Origin: Ulota crispa
Taxonomy: Eukaryota > Streptophyta > Bryopsida > Orthotrichales > Orthotrichaceae
NCBI GenBank assembly: GCA_963920765.1
Contig: OY987249.1
Span: 10,416,817-10,480,816 of the forward strand
Direction: 5' to 3'
Length of the DNA: 64,000 nt
Every line of letters begins with the position of its first letter. The first letter of the stretch is position 1. Made by a program: the position numbers and the translations under genes. This document shows, one piece after another, positions 1 to 12,213 of this stretch. The notes beneath the pieces are model-generated. The model saw only the letters and a program-made list of their open reading frames with translations. It did no database searches and was not told the DNA's origin.

Positions 1-300
1 AAGTTGCACAAAAATGAAAATCATTATAGATAGGGGCACAATTTCAAAATAATCACAATAGAGGCATTGTTTCAAAAAAAATTGTAATTTCTTGAAAACT
101 TTGATTTGGACTTTGATTGGTCTAGATACATCACATTAAATGTTTAATAACTTCCAAAAAACTTAGTCTTCTCCAAATCAAGTTTTAATAAAGAAATTTA
201 GATAAAAGGGTCTTGAAAGTGTGCCCCTATTTGTAATTATTTTGAAACTTATGATTCTATTTTGTTTTTGTGCCTCTATTTGTAAATTACCCTACATAAT
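1..300. repeat. Foldback repeat, GTTTACAAATA-type termini
   Basis: The two sides are inverted copies: a stretch around 30-65 (GGGCACAATTTCAAAATAATC) is matched in reverse by 222-275, which ends with TTTGTAAATTACCC. Similar termini recur at about 4910-4965, 5636-5700 and 42075-42120, so this is a dispersed family. The form (GGG start, long inverted ends) resembles MULE-type foldback elements. The left end may lie outside the window and I saw no target duplication. Confidence 0.5.
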
Positions 301-339
301 TTATAATAAAATCCAATTTGTAGATCTTTAAGCACTTAC

Positions 340-877
340 TAATTTGCATAAATTCTTCATGGCCAATTTCATCATTATCTTCCTTTGAAAACTGGTGCAT
401 TAATTTCAAAACCTCTGCCTTCTTTGCATTGCACTCCAACGCTCTCATTGCTGCCTATATTTCTCAATTTTTATCAGTGATTTTCCACGTGCCGTTAAAC
501 ACACAATATATTTAAATATATATATATGAGTGAATCAATACAGTACTAGGGCTTAATATAGCTCTTTAAATCACCTTCAATTCTCTATAAGTGAGTCGAC
601 CAACTTTGCGAGAATCAAAAAGTGTAAATGCTAGTCTAATGTCTTGCTTATCACCATTTTCAACATCATAAAAGTCATTTTTTCTAACTGTTGAGTGAGT
701 GTTTGTAATCATATATGATGGCATGTTGTATGATTTAAAATGGGAGCTAGAATTAACAAGAGTAGTATGAGTAGATGGTTGTGTAAGGATTGAATGTTTT
801 TGGTTCCATGAAGGCATTGATCTACTAAAGCCTTGAAGGCCTTGTTGTTGGGTAGGTTCCATATATGTAGAACTCAC
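340..877 (-). CDS. Centrin-like EF-hand protein, partial or decayed
   Basis: Two exons join in phase. The first runs 877 down to 575 and ends at AAG|GTGATT; the second runs 454 down to 340, with acceptor TATAG and donor A|GTAAGTGC. The joined protein contains DIRLAFTLFDS, GRLTYRELK, MRALECNAKKAEVLKLM and GHEEFMQI, matching the EF-hand to linker to EF-hand layout of centrins and related calmodulin-like proteins. Both calcium loops are degenerate: the first reads DSRKVGRLTYRE and lacks the acidic residues usual at positions 3 and 5. The N-terminus is a low-complexity 60 residues. No following exon is visible in 1-339, so the gene is either cut by the window edge or a fragment. Relation to centrins is inferred from pattern only. 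Confidence 0.5.
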
Positions 878-2155
878 TTTGTTTAAAACATTAATGGCAT
901 TAAAAAGATCAAATAAAATAGTATCATTGTTGTATTATTTGTATTAGTTTACAAGTATACAAGTTGAATACACAAGCTTATGTGAATGATCACTAAAAAC
1001 AAAAAGACAACCAAACCATGACAAAAAATTTATAGGTTCCAATATTTTATTCAAAGACTAGTATTGTAGGATTTTGTTGAACTGGAATCAAAATTTAAAA
1101 ATACTTGACTCTTTTTTAAAATACCAATCACTTTGAAATCATGTTGCAATTAAAAAAAACTCATAAGGTGTTGTATTGATTGATTATCCTATGCACTCAG
1201 TTTTGTGAAACTATGACGTGGGTGATTAATATATTACTTGTTATATATAAACATTTCCATCTAAAATCACATACAAACTAAAAAAACTATGTCAATCCAT
1301 GTCAATCCTCTTTTCTAGAGGTGTGTTTTAGACAATGGCAAGTGCTAGCAAAAATCTCAAAGGAAGGTTGTGCTAAATGTTAGTCTTAAAGCAAATGCAA
1401 TCTAAAATAAACTCGTATCTCTGAATTATTTTTACAAAAAACCTATATAAATTTACATTATTGCATTACGTTGGATGTAATGAAAACAATTGTAAAGAAG
1501 AAAGAGTTGTTAAATAAACATATCATACAGATTTAAAGAGCAAAATTTTAGAAGAAAAATTCCTCAGTAGTGCATTGAAAAGCTTTATTACACTCTTTGA
1601 GGTCTTGAGGGTTTGGTTAGTTATTTTGGTTTAACAATCAGGTTGGTTATTTAGGTCCAACTATTTAGTTACTTGTTGAGGTTTTCACACCTAAAGTACC
1701 TCAAATATACATTTTTGAACCACCATGTATTATTATTCATTAAATCTTGTACCATGTTGATTCTTTTTTGTGCGTAAACTTCATGATAATTTTTTGAAAG
1801 CACGGTTAGGTTATTGAATTTTGGTTTGTTGTGTAAAACTCAAACTACACTGCATTTAAATCAACTAAAATCGAAGAAAATTCATTGCAGTAAAATGGCT
1901 CAAAACAAAATGATGTAATTATATCACTTTTTCATTGCGTTTACAGGCAATGTGATATTATTTGCAGGTTTTCTCTAAGCATTCTCGTATTTTTTAACCC
2001 TTTTAAGATACTGATTTAATCGAAATAGCAGTCTTATTAGTTCTTGGATATTGACTTACAAATTAACAAGAAGCTAAAGTTTTGACTTTCATATTAATTC
2101 CTGAGTTCACACACTCATAGTATTCCAGAAAATAAATAAACACAAACTTTATTAA
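878..2155. other. AT-rich intergenic, nothing recognised
   Basis: There is no open frame of note, no splice-consistent coding exon and no clear inverted or tandem repeat. A T-rich run at about 2169-2215 lies just inside the repeat that follows. Confidence 0.5.
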
Positions 2156-3064
2156 CCCCTAAAGTCATAATTTTTTTTTTTTTTGTTTTTTTGTTTTTTT
2201 TTGTTTTTTTGTTTTGTGGCAGCATAGCAATTTTGGGTAGCTCACTACCAATGGGTTTTTCATATTTTTAAAATTTTCATGCATGATGTGTCCAAGAAGT
2301 AGCTATAAGATCCAAAAAATTTCATAACTTTTAACTCATGATTCAAAAGTTATTGCGTGATATGTTATTTTCTTTGCTTGTTGGGTAGATAAAAAAATTC
2401 TTTAAAGATTACATTTTAAACAAAAAAAATTGAAATTGGTTCTTTAGATCTATATATAGTTATATACATGGGAATCTTTGAATCATTCAATTTTGGTCAA
2501 CGAGATGAAGGTCATGAGGAAATTTTGTTTGCTAGGAGTCATGGAATCTCTACTCTAAAATAAACTTTGAAATCTTTTATTTTACTCAATTTTCAATATT
2601 TTGAAAAAAAAAAAAATCATAGGATTTAGATTTTTTATTGCAACATTATAGCCCTTGGGATTGGAATTTATCATTTCCATAATTAAGTTTTTAACAATTT
2701 TGTGGTTTGAATCATTTTCTATTTCTTTTTACTAACTTTTTTTTTCCCATGTGTTGTACAATTCCAAATGATTTGAAAATTTTCAAGTGTGTACCCCAAG
2801 TTGCTTTGAAGAACAAACCCAAAAAACTACAACCATTTTGAAGTTATCTTCATACAAATATGACCTTGTGAAGTGCAACTGCTTGGAGTTTTGTAGGAAC
2901 AAAAAATAATTTTTTTGACAATTCAAATTCAAATATCTAACAATCGGTGGAAATTTCTGAATTTTTTTTCACATTTTTTGATTCTAGTGTATTACAAGCC
3001 ATCTTACTAGAATTGGCAATTTTGGTATGGTTTTGGTGAAAAACTTAGCTTAGGACTTCAAGGG
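2156..3064. mobile_element. TTAA-flanked element, related to 58679-59431
   Basis: The left end is TTAA (2152-2155) followed by CCCCTAAAGTC. The right end is decayed: CTTCAAGGG followed by TCAA. The section about 2215-2540, with AGCATAGCAATTTTGGGTAG near its start, is clearly homologous to one arm of the large palindrome at 58679-59431, so this looks like a single-arm relative. No coding capacity is visible. Confidence 0.5.
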
Positions 3065-3150
3065 TCAATGTAATAAAGTTCTTAAATCATAAAAGAGTAA
3101 GCGTTTACAAATGATTTATTCAACCAATAATCATTTAAATATATCACATC

Positions 3151-3166
3151 CTTAACCCATAAACGT
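3151..3166. repeat. Solo TTAA-CCC terminus
   Basis: TTAACCCATAAACGTC fits the terminal consensus of the TTAA-flanked elements in this window, but I could not find a matching inverted end. It may be a decayed or truncated element. Confidence 0.3.
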
Positions 3167-3515
3167 CAAGGTAGACGTTTTTTGTCCTCTAGCCAAGATA
3201 AAACATTCTTTAGTATAGAAATAAAAAGTTTTTCACTTGGTATTTTTCCAAAGTGATCATAAACAAATGGTCCATCATGGAAGGTAAAAAAAAACCTCAC
3301 CTCACCAAACAAACTCATATATTTATGTAACCCAAATTGTGAGAAGATTCAAAAACACAATATTACGTTCCATGCTGCCTTTCTTACAATTTTCATGAGG
3401 GCACCATACATTGTTGACTTCTGCAACTTTTAGGAACATTATTACAAGATGGGCACCTGTCACATCACATTGTAGCAATATCAAGTTAGGTCACAACTAT
3501 GAGCTCAACGTTTAA

Positions 3516-4162
3516 CCCCTAAAGGACCTTGGAATTTCTTGAGCTTCTAGGAATTTGCTCTAATTTGAACAAAAAGCCAACATATTGATAAACTATATCA
3601 ATTCTCTTTGAATTATAATCATATAGAATCAAACTAGACATGTTAGAGATCATATTAGAAAAGAAAACACAACAATATCTCTTATGGATTGAAATATTCT
3701 AATGTTTGATCACAAGGGTGTTAAAACTCTGAAATTTGATTTGAAGTCTTCTTATCTTCTTTTCACATGTCAATTTAAAAACTTGGTCACCAAAAAAATA
3801 TGAGGTTAAAGGGCCTAACATGCATAACCCCAATCAATTTATGACTTCTCAAAATTTACTCTGCAATATTTTTAAACAAATTTTTAATGTGATTTTTTCT
3901 CAAAGATTTAGTGTATTTGAGGCTCATTCCCAAAAGCCCTCAACACTACATAAAGTCAAGATTGCAATGAACATCCATGCGGCGTGCGCAAAATCTTGAA
4001 TAGAAAAATTATAATTAATTATTTGCAAAATCAAATTGTTGGAGCTGAAACTGAACTTCATAAAGAACTTTTCAAAAATATAATATACTAAAAATAATCA
4101 GGTTTAATTTAATCTCAAAAATTGATCAAGGACAGTTTCTGTCCCCCAATGACGCTTTGGGG
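3516..4162. mobile_element. TTAA-flanked MITE, main 640-bp family
   Basis: A TTAA at 3512-3515 is followed by CCCCTAAAGGACC, and the right end ACGCTTTGGGG is followed by TTAA at 4163-4166. The interior matches the elements at 27540, 30848, 61026 and 63463 throughout (for example GACATGTTAGAGATCATAT and AATGTTTGATCAC). This copy is the most diverged. It has no coding frame, so it is non-autonomous. Confidence 0.7.
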
Positions 4163-4600
4163 TTAACACAATCTATGAACATAAAAGCCTTAACATTTTC
4201 AGAGCACAAAAGACTAATAACAATAATTACAAGTGGCACTTTCAAAAGTCATGATTTATAGATGTGATGCCCAAAAAACACATGCTAAAATGATAGACTT
4301 TCTTGCTATTCCTCTAATATGCTGGTCACTTGCTAGGATAGACTAGTGACATGCTTACACTTCATTTCTCATTGTCTACTTTTCTTCTAATAAGCCTTTT
4401 GAACCTCTAATCCTCTCAAAGCTTGCAAGCTTGCACAGAGGAATAAATACATATACTATACAGATCTATTGTCCACCTGACCCATCTGACTCTTCCAAGC
4501 AAGAAGGAAAAGTAAATGCAGGAGACATTGGCAATACCTTAAACGTATTCTGCGCAAACTTCGTCCCAAAGATCAATAAATAGTGAAACTCTACAACAAC

Positions 4601-4632
4601 TTAACCCTAAACCTTAAACCCTAAACCTTAAA
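4601..4632. repeat. Short interstitial telomere-like repeat
   Basis: Alternating AACCCTAAACC and TTAAACCCTAAACC units lie just past the stop codon of the GT31 gene. They resemble plant telomere repeat (CCCTAAA) with a degenerate unit mixed in. Confidence 0.7.
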
Positions 4633-4679
4633 AAGGATGAGCGTCTATACAAGTACCTATCCTCTTCCCATTCCATAAG

Positions 4680-7600
4680 CTAAGGACTCTTGGAACACAT
4701 GGGATCTCTGTGCAGCTCAGGCATCCGCTTTATTGGATTACAAAGCCCTGTCATTCATCCAGTGCATTTTCATCACGTCAACAAAATGCACCTACAGTGT
4801 TAGCATGTAACATGCAGTGCGCGTTAGAGATTGGAACTTTGATAAAAGATACCTAAAAATTCAATAATCAAGTACTTTCAAATATATCCCAAGTAGTTCA
4901 AAAAGTTAGGGGAGTTTACAAATAAGGGCACAAACTCACAAAATAATTACAAGCAAGGACCTGTCTTTGCTCTTATTCAATAGCAAGAGAATAAACTACA
5001 GATGGACAAGCAAGTGCATTGCAGAAAGTGTGACAAGAAGGAACACAGTGCCCGCATTTGAGAGGCACTATTGGTGAGGTTCTTGGAAGTACTAAAGTTT
5101 AGAGTTAGGGCAACAATAGTTTAGTTTAGGCAACAATGGGTTAGGGCTTAAGCAACAATGCTTTATAGTTTAGGCAACTATGGTTTAGAGTTTAAACAGT
5201 GGTTTAGGGTTTAGGCAAAAATGGTTTAGGCAATAATGGTTTAGGGTTTAGGCAACAATGGCAGTGAGTGGCGAGTGATGATCAAAAGGCAACAGATGTA
5301 TTGTGGCTGAGCTTCCCTCTTCGTAATTATTTTGTCATTTTATGACAAAAATTTATAAATTCCTCAAAAAGTCACTGCAAGCACATGCAAATGATACTGA
5401 AAACAGAGAAAAAGAATTGCAGCTGAAACTTACCAGAGCAAGCTGGAAGATCCCAGACAGCTATTGCCGTGGGTCCACACGATGTGGCACAGATAGCTCG
5501 GTTGTCTTCATGCACCACATCCATGGCTAACATCCAAGCGCCTATTGTGACATCTTCGTTGATGAACATGCGATACCTGCAAAAATGAGCCAGTTTCTAT
5601 ATAAATTGTAGATTATATGGTTTGATTCTACGTGAGTTTACAAGTAAGATTTACAAATAAGAGCACAAAATCACAAAACAATTACAAATACCGGGACACG
5701 GATAATGTTAACAAGAGGGCAATAACTGTATGTTGGGTGTGTCATCATTTATTACTTTTGAGCCCTGCCCCTACTTGTAAATTATATTATGCTTTTGCGG
5801 ACTTCTTTGTAAGTTTTCTATTAACTCTGACGTAAATCTCAAGTAAATCTCGAGTTGAATGACCAAGATTCATTACAATTTGTTCGTGAAGAAGGTTCCA
5901 TCACCAACAATACAACAAATGCGAATTCAGGTAAAATTCTACTATACAACCAAAACAAATAACAAAAAACAAAAAACATAAACTGATTGACAATCACCAT
6001 ACCTCTGGTTTCTGGTAGCTGCAAGATTTGCCACGACTTCTTTAGATAAAGCGTAAATCGGTCCATAGGCATGCAAGAAGTAGTCAGAGCCGATCATGTA
6101 CGCCTTGGGTTCATACCTGCATTACAAAACAGAGAGAATGAAAAGTTTGAAAACCTGAAACCCACCGATACAAACACAAATGCAATCGAATTCCAAAGAC
6201 AACTAAACCTGATGTTGTTGTAACCTGCAGATGGTTTGTAACTTTTCAAGACTCATGGAGCGGCGTTCACAGGATAAGAAAAATGGTATGTTTATGAGAA
6301 ATTCAGTAAAGCTTGGTACTAACCACTTATATTTGGAGTCTGTAATGACTGGGCCTTTTTTCATGCAGCCCAGATAAACCCTGGGACTGTCTCTTGGCTT
6401 GGACAGCAATGCAGCTAATCGATCTGTACGCAAGAAAAACGAGCAAATCAGAAGGTAAAATCAACAATTTAGAAGCTAAAACCGGCATTTCATAGAGGTC
6501 GGATCAATCATAGCTGAGGTTGTTAAATGAAAATCAACCATGCTAAGACAGCAGCAAAGAGGACACAATTCCGTCTAACTCAGAACTGGAAGAAAATTAA
6601 GTACAAGGGACGAGCCCTGAAAGTAGAGAACACAGAATTTGAAAAAATTAGAAGAAAAAACCCACATACCTGGGCGTAAATAGATATCGTCGTCCATCTT
6701 CATATAGAAGTCTGCATCATACAACAAATACGCTGTGCGAAAAAAAGCTAGTCTGTATAAGAGACAACAACATAACAAGAGAGAAGTCAGAAATCAGTAT
6801 CAGAAAACCCACCCTGTATCAAAAAGCTCACCCTTGTATCAAAAGACAAAGCACTTCGTAATAATAATAGGTGTATTTCTGCGTAGAGTATGTAGTATAC
6901 TTTAATACAATTTAATATCCTGCCAAGTTTTTTACCTTGAAACCTCATATCAGGTCACAACAATAAAGGACGCCTTAGAGCTTCTTAAGCGATGCAATGT
7001 CCTCAACTTTGCTGCTTGCACTTGAAAAAGAGTCTAACTGAATCAATGAAGCAGAAACAGGATGTGCTATATCACAACTCAAAGCAAATATTAAGACAAC
7101 TACTGATACATTTAAAAGGTAAGGTACTCCTTTGCACTGAGGTCCCAAAGCCACCCATTTACAACTCAAATGCCATCCAAATAAGTGAGTCATAACAAGT
7201 GAGACAATTGTAAGTTTTTTCACACTCAAAAAAAAATCCAAAAATTCCAAAAATTCCAAAAATTGTTCCATGAGATACAATACTCATAGTTTAAAGGTAT
7301 TTGGAGCTCACGATTAGGACCCTGCTACTTGAAATTCTTATAGCTTATTATACGTGACTGTTCAAGTGGGTTACAATCGTCTGAAAACGGGCACAAGGCC
7401 ACCTAAAAAACCCGAAAATTTAGAAAGAATCCGTCCTGGGAATGGAAACCAATCAAAATAGCTGGAAGGCACAGGAATGAGTGAATTAATCGCATTGATT
7501 TAATTAAGTATATTTTAGCCCACATAAACAGTTGGACTCCAAAGAGGATTTAGGGTTTAAGGTTTAGGGTTTAAAGCACTACTTACGTTTTAAGTGTAAG

Positions 7601-10600
7601 CTTGCTATACTTTTCGTCGACGTCGATGAGCATAAAGTCTTTATGAATGGCAACCTCCTCCTCCAAGGACTTCATTTTCTGCTTATCCTCTGTGTGGCCT
7701 ATGAAAAACCTAAACACCAATCCGGTGCTTTCCTCCATCCTGCAACAAACACACGAAGAATCTAGGTTTTGGTTAAGCTTAGCTAAATGCCTTTAACCAT
7801 TGAAATTTGAATGGAAATGGGAGTTTTTAATGTCCTTTCGAAAGTGGTCTACCACCTCCATTGCATAAGAAACTCATGTATAGCAGTAAAAAATTTGATG
7901 TCAAAGTTTCTGTATCCAAAACAATCTCTCCATGTCTCCCAGAAATATATTAAACAGCTCAAGTTAGCAGAAATGGTACTCTCTATCTGAACAAAGTCCC
8001 ACCAGTTCAAAGTACAGGAAATGGGATTTCTGAAGAAAAAAGAAAAGGGGGGTGAAAAGACGATGCTCCTCGGTAATGAATCGGACTGAGAAAATTTGAA
8101 TGATGAAACCCTAATTAGCGAGGAATTCTGGCGAGGACCCTCGTCTGGCGCACTACGTTAGTTATCAAAATCAACAGATTATTACGAGTGTTTTTTGAAG
8201 TGATTAGAGCATAGACATTTTTTAGAGAGAAAAGGAGAATGAGCTTTGGTCATGGGTCTGACTGAGAAAATTTGAATGATGAAACCCTAATTAGTGAGGA
8301 ATTCTGGCGCACTACGTTGGTTTCAATCAACAAACTTACTACGCCTGTTTCAGAGCTGATTTGACTTCTCAAGTGAAAAGAAGAATGAGCTTTGGTAATA
8401 GAACTAACTGAGAAAATTTGAATGACAAAACCCTAAGTAGTGAGGAATTCTGCCGAGGACCCTCGTCTGGCGCACTACGCTGGTTGTCATTCAACAGATT
8501 TATTACGCGTGTTTTTGAGCTAATTAGACTTCTAAATTGAAAAGAGGAATGAGCTTGGATAGTGGATCTGACTGAGAATTTGAAAGATGAAACCCTAATT
8601 AGTGAGGTATTCTGGCGCACTACGTTGGTTTCAATCAACAAATTTGCTACGCTTGTTTTTGAGCTAATTAGACTTCTCAAGTGACAACAAGAATGAGCTT
8701 TGGTAATGGATCTGACTGAGAAAATTTGAATGACAAAACCCTAATTAGTGAGGAATTCTGCCAAGGACCCTCGTCTGGCGCACTACATTGGCTGTCAATC
8801 AACAGATTATTACGAGTCTCTTTTGAAAGTGATTAGAACAAATATGTTTTTCAAAGAGAAAAGAGGAATGAGCTTTGGTAATAGGTCTGACTGAGAAACA
8901 ATTGAAAGATGAAACCCTAATTAGTGAGGAATTCTGGCGAGGGTCCTCGTCTCGCGCACTGTCAATCAACAGACTATTACGACTGGTTTTTGAAGTGATT
9001 AGAGTAGAGATTTTTTGAAGTGAAAAGAGGAATGAGCTATGGTAAAGGATCTGACTAAGAGAATCTGAAAGATGAAACCCTAATTAGTGAGGAATTCCGG
9101 CGAGGACACTCTGCTCTGACGCACTACGCTGATTCTCAAGATCACTAGATTATTACGAGTGTTTTTGAACTGATTAGACTTCCAAAGTGAAAAGAGGAAT
9201 GAGCTTTGGTAATGGATCCAAGGGAATTTGAAAATTTGAACTAATTAGACTTCTAAAGTGAAAAAAGGAATGAGCTTTGGTAATAGATCTGACTGAGAAA
9301 AGTTTGAAAGATGAAACCCTAATTAGTCAGGACTTCTGGCGAGGACTCTCATCTCGCGCACTGTCAATCAACAGACTATTACGAGTGTTTTTTGAAATGA
9401 TTAGAGTAGAGATTTTCTGAAGTGAAAAGAAGAATGAGCTTAGGTAATGGATCTGACTGAGAAAATTTGAATAACGAAACCCTAATTAGTGAGGACTTCT
9501 GGCGCACTACGTCGGTTGTCAATCAACAAATTTATCACGCATGTTTTTGAACTGATTAGACTTCGAAAGTGAAAAGAAGAAATGAGCTTTGGCAATGGAT
9601 CTGACTGAGAAAATTTGAATGATGAAACCCTAATTAGTGAGGAATTCTGCCGAGGATCCTCGTCTGGCGCACTACACGTTGCTTGTCAATCAACAAATTT
9701 ATTACGTGTTTTTTAACTGATTAGACTTCTAAAATGAAAAGAGGAAGGAGCTTTGGTAGTGGATCTGACTGAGAGAATTCGAAAGATGAAACCCTAATTA
9801 GTGAGGAATTCTGGCGAGGACCCTCGTCTCGCGCACACTCTCAATCAACAGATCGTTACGAGTCGTTTTTGAAGTGATTAGAGTAGAGATTTTTTGAAGT
9901 GAAAACAGGAATGAGCTATGGTAATGGATCTGACTGAGAAAAATTGAAAGATGAAACCCTAATTAGTGAGGAATTCTGGCGCACTACGTTGGTTGTCAAT
10001 CAACAAATTCATTACGCATGTTTTTAAACTGATTAGACTTTCAAAGTGAAAGAGAGGAATGAGCTTTGGTAATAGATCCAAGGAATTTGAACTGATTAGT
10101 CTTCTAAAGTGAGAAAAGAGGAATGAGCTTAGGTCATGGATCTGACTGAGAAAATTTGAAAAATTTGGAAGAAACCCTAACTTACTTGGTGAGCCCTTCA
10201 GGCGTGGACGGGAACCACGTCTCCCGAACGACTTTCCGGCGCGGACCCGAATCGAACCCCGTGTTGATCCCGACGAACGCCACCACTTTCGGACGAACAA
10301 TCTCACTACGCTTGCCCTCGCCGTCCAAGAGCTCCACCAGACCGCTTCCCACGCCATCGTTCTGACTACTGGCGATGTACGACAGCTCATACCCTCCCCC
10401 GCCAGACTCGGCATTGTTCTGTCCACCACCGTCGCTGCTGCTGCTCCGCCCGCACAGAATCGCCCAATCACGAACCCCCGTCACGTGCAACAGCACCACC
10501 CACACCAGGGACGTGATCACCACCGCCGCGTACACCCCGCAATCCATCCGAGCGCCTGCCCTGGTGCCCCGCCCCGTCGGCTTCTCCTCGTAGCTGCTCA

Positions 10601-10652
10601 TCGGTAACGACGACAGTGACGATTTGCGGATCGAAATGCCTGAGAGCGGCAT
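4680..10652 (-). CDS. Beta-1,3-galactosyltransferase-like, GT31 family
   Basis: Seven coding exons join in one frame of 375 residues: 10652-10186, 7739-7587, 6752-6670, 6423-6324, 6116-6003, 5576-5434 and 4747-4680 (stop TAG). All introns are GT..AG. The start is the first Met after an in-frame TAG. A cytosolic tail is followed by one membrane segment at about 39-58 ([18 protein letters not shown]), as in type II Golgi enzymes. GT31 marks follow: [30 protein letters not shown], the metal and UDP-sugar DxD motif [11 protein letters not shown] at about 224-234, then [12 protein letters not shown] and the C-terminal SGLCNP. The family moves galactose from UDP-galactose onto glycoprotein glycans, for example arabinogalactan proteins. 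Closest by pattern is the plant B3GALT12-14 group; acceptor and linkage cannot be read here. Intron 1 is almost wholly tandem repeat. The last exon is only 68 nt. Confidence 0.9.
5097..5268. repeat. Degenerate tandem repeat with telomere-like core
   Basis: About eight copies of a 20-24 nt unit close to GGTTTAGGGTTTAGGCAACA. It lies in the last intron of the GT31 gene. The TTTAGGG core is telomere-like, with a CAACAAT spacer. Confidence 0.75.
7549..7576. repeat. Telomere-like TTTAGGG cluster
   Basis: TTTAGGGTTTAAGGTTTAGG-type sequence sits about ten bases inside the intron after exon 2 of the GT31 gene. It is the third telomere-like patch in this gene. Confidence 0.65.
8040..10160. repeat. 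Intronic tandem array, ~150-165 bp unit, about 14 copies
   Basis: The marker GAATGAGCTTTGGTAATGG (with changes) recurs at about 8239, 8386, 8547, 8691, 8866, 9029, 9197, 9267, 9431, 9580, 9743, 9907, 10056 and 10120. Spacing is mostly 145-175 bp, with two short units of about 65-70. A full unit reads in order: CTGACTGAGAAAATTTGAA, GATGAAACCCTAATTAGTG, AGGAATTCTGGCGAGGAC, TGGCGCACTACG, TCAATCAACAGATTATTACG, then an A/T stretch. The array fills most of intron 1 and ends about 25 bp from the exon 1 donor. Its last unit runs into GAAACCCTAACTTACTTGGT, the donor region itself, so the unit may have arisen from the exon-intron border. Confidence 0.92.
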
Positions 10653-10670
10653 CGGGCATTCAAATTCGGG

Positions 10671-10796
10671 CTAAGAAGAAGAAGATGGAGAAGGGGATGT
10701 AGAAGAAGATGTAGAAGAAGATGGAGAAGGGGATGTAGAAGAAGATGGAGAAGAAGATGTAGAAGAAGATGGAGATGGAGATGGAGAGAATTGGAG
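10671..10796. repeat. Purine-rich GAAGATG/GAAGGGGATG microsatellite
   Basis: GAAGAAGATG, GAGAAGGGGATG and TAGAAGAAGATG units are repeated for about 125 bp directly upstream of the GT31 start codon. On the mRNA strand it is a CTTCTTCTACATC-type pyrimidine-rich tract, probably in the 5' UTR or core promoter. Plant core promoters often carry such Y-patches; the role here is inferred. Confidence 0.75.
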
Positions 10797-11953
10797 CTTG
10801 GGAGGTTGAGGGTGATTGAGCTCAACGAGAGATTGAGGGTATCCGATCCGTCATCGCTCGGAATGCGTTGCGTTGCGTTGCATCGGGTGAGATTGCAACT
10901 GAATCAAAGGCTTGAAGGGAGGCAATGTGTGCGGGGTTTTGAGCAGGATGGATTGCAGAGATTTTGGAGGAAAAGAGGTTTGGTGTGGAGTTCTGGCATT
11001 GCGATGCGTCGCTGTGGAGTGTGGATTGGTGCAGTTCGCGATCGGCAGCAATGCAGGCTCTTCTGCGCACTCGCTCGGGATGCCGACGACTGTCAAAGGT
11101 TTTGGTGTTACCGGTCAGGTCTGGGAGATGGACCCCTGGCCACGGACTACCACCGGTCGCTGACAGATAGCTGCAACCCCTTTGAGGGCGTCCTTCCATG
11201 TGAGCCTGTGAGGGAGTGGGGTGGTTTTGTATAGGGCAATGCTCAAGGAGGGGATTGCGCAAATAAAGGGCCAACGAGGAGGGTGGAGTCCAATGAGGAG
11301 GTATTTTATTTGGGCAATCCCCAATGACAAGGGCATTGTCCCGGCGTACACCAGTAGAGGGATGTTTGGATGAACTTGTGAGTTTCTGAATGAAGAATCT
11401 GCAATCCACAATGAAGAATCCATAATCCCTAATTACGCTGATTTTTCCGCAAAATGCCTGGTTGCAGCACAGAAGCCACCCCACAAATGAACAGGAAACA
11501 TCTCTGCGGTGGTTTATGAAAATGCAAGACTGGTAGCGGATAGAAGATCCCTGTGTCAAAGTCATTGATTTTTTCATTTGACACTTCCAAGCGGAAGGAA
11601 TGTTGTAAATAGCTTTCACTAATGAACGGCAAAAACAAGAAAGAAGCAAATTGAACCTCAAAGCTAACCAGTATAAACTACAAGGAAATAGTGTCTGAAT
11701 TGACGAAACTTGTCCAAATTGACAAAAAAATGTTTGAACTGACAATTAAACGCTCAAATTGATATGTCCAAATTGACAAAAAACTACAAAATTGACAGCA
11801 TTTCCTTATAGTGATATTGGTGACTTTCCACCCAACATACTTGACCCTAAAACTACTTCCATGAGCATCAATTGGGAGGATTATTGTTGTTTAGCACTTC
11901 TCTTCATCATTGATGCAACATGGAAGGAAGCACTAAGACCCTTCAACCCCAAA
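10797..11953. other. GC-richer upstream region of the GT31 gene, no supported gene
   Basis: Frames overlap on both strands, including 307 codons on the minus strand (11745-10822), but the translation looks random and has no domain. At 11700-11800 AATTGACAAAAA-like units repeat four or five times; a related stretch lies near 29505. A promoter or 5' UTR role is inferred from position. Confidence 0.4.
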
Positions 11954-12213
11954 AACACCATATTATGTAATTAATTTGGGAAAAAGGGAGGTACCATTTT
12001 GTACTCCACCTTAAACCCAAAAAGCTACCTTAAACCAAATTTGAAGGTATCAAATTCAGTCGGAGCCACTAAGATTTTTTCCCTCTCAAATTCCTCCTCT
12101 TAGATGAGGACACTTGTACCCCAAAAAAGCTAGAGCTCAGTTTTAGGTGATCACCTAGAACCTTCAAAAGTCCCAAAAAGTACCCTTATACCCAAATTAC
12201 ATAATATGGTGTT
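11954..12213. mobile_element. MITE with AACACCATATTATGTAATT inverted ends
   Basis: The left end AACACCATATTATGTAATT (11954-11972) is matched exactly in reverse by AATTACATAATATGGTGTT at 12195-12213. The 260-bp element has no coding capacity and I could not define a target duplication. Confidence 0.65.

Noticed and set aside
4990-5080. Possible last exon of the GT31 gene with a cysteine-rich ending
   Set aside because: The piece around 5045 is part of a dispersed repeat also found at about 42210. The true last exon, SGLCNP onward, was found at 4747-4680 with correct phase.
10822-11745. 307-codon minus-strand frame upstream of the GT31 gene
   Set aside because: The translation has no domain, repeat or compositional logic. 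The region is GC-richer with overlapping frames on both strands, so chance is more likely.
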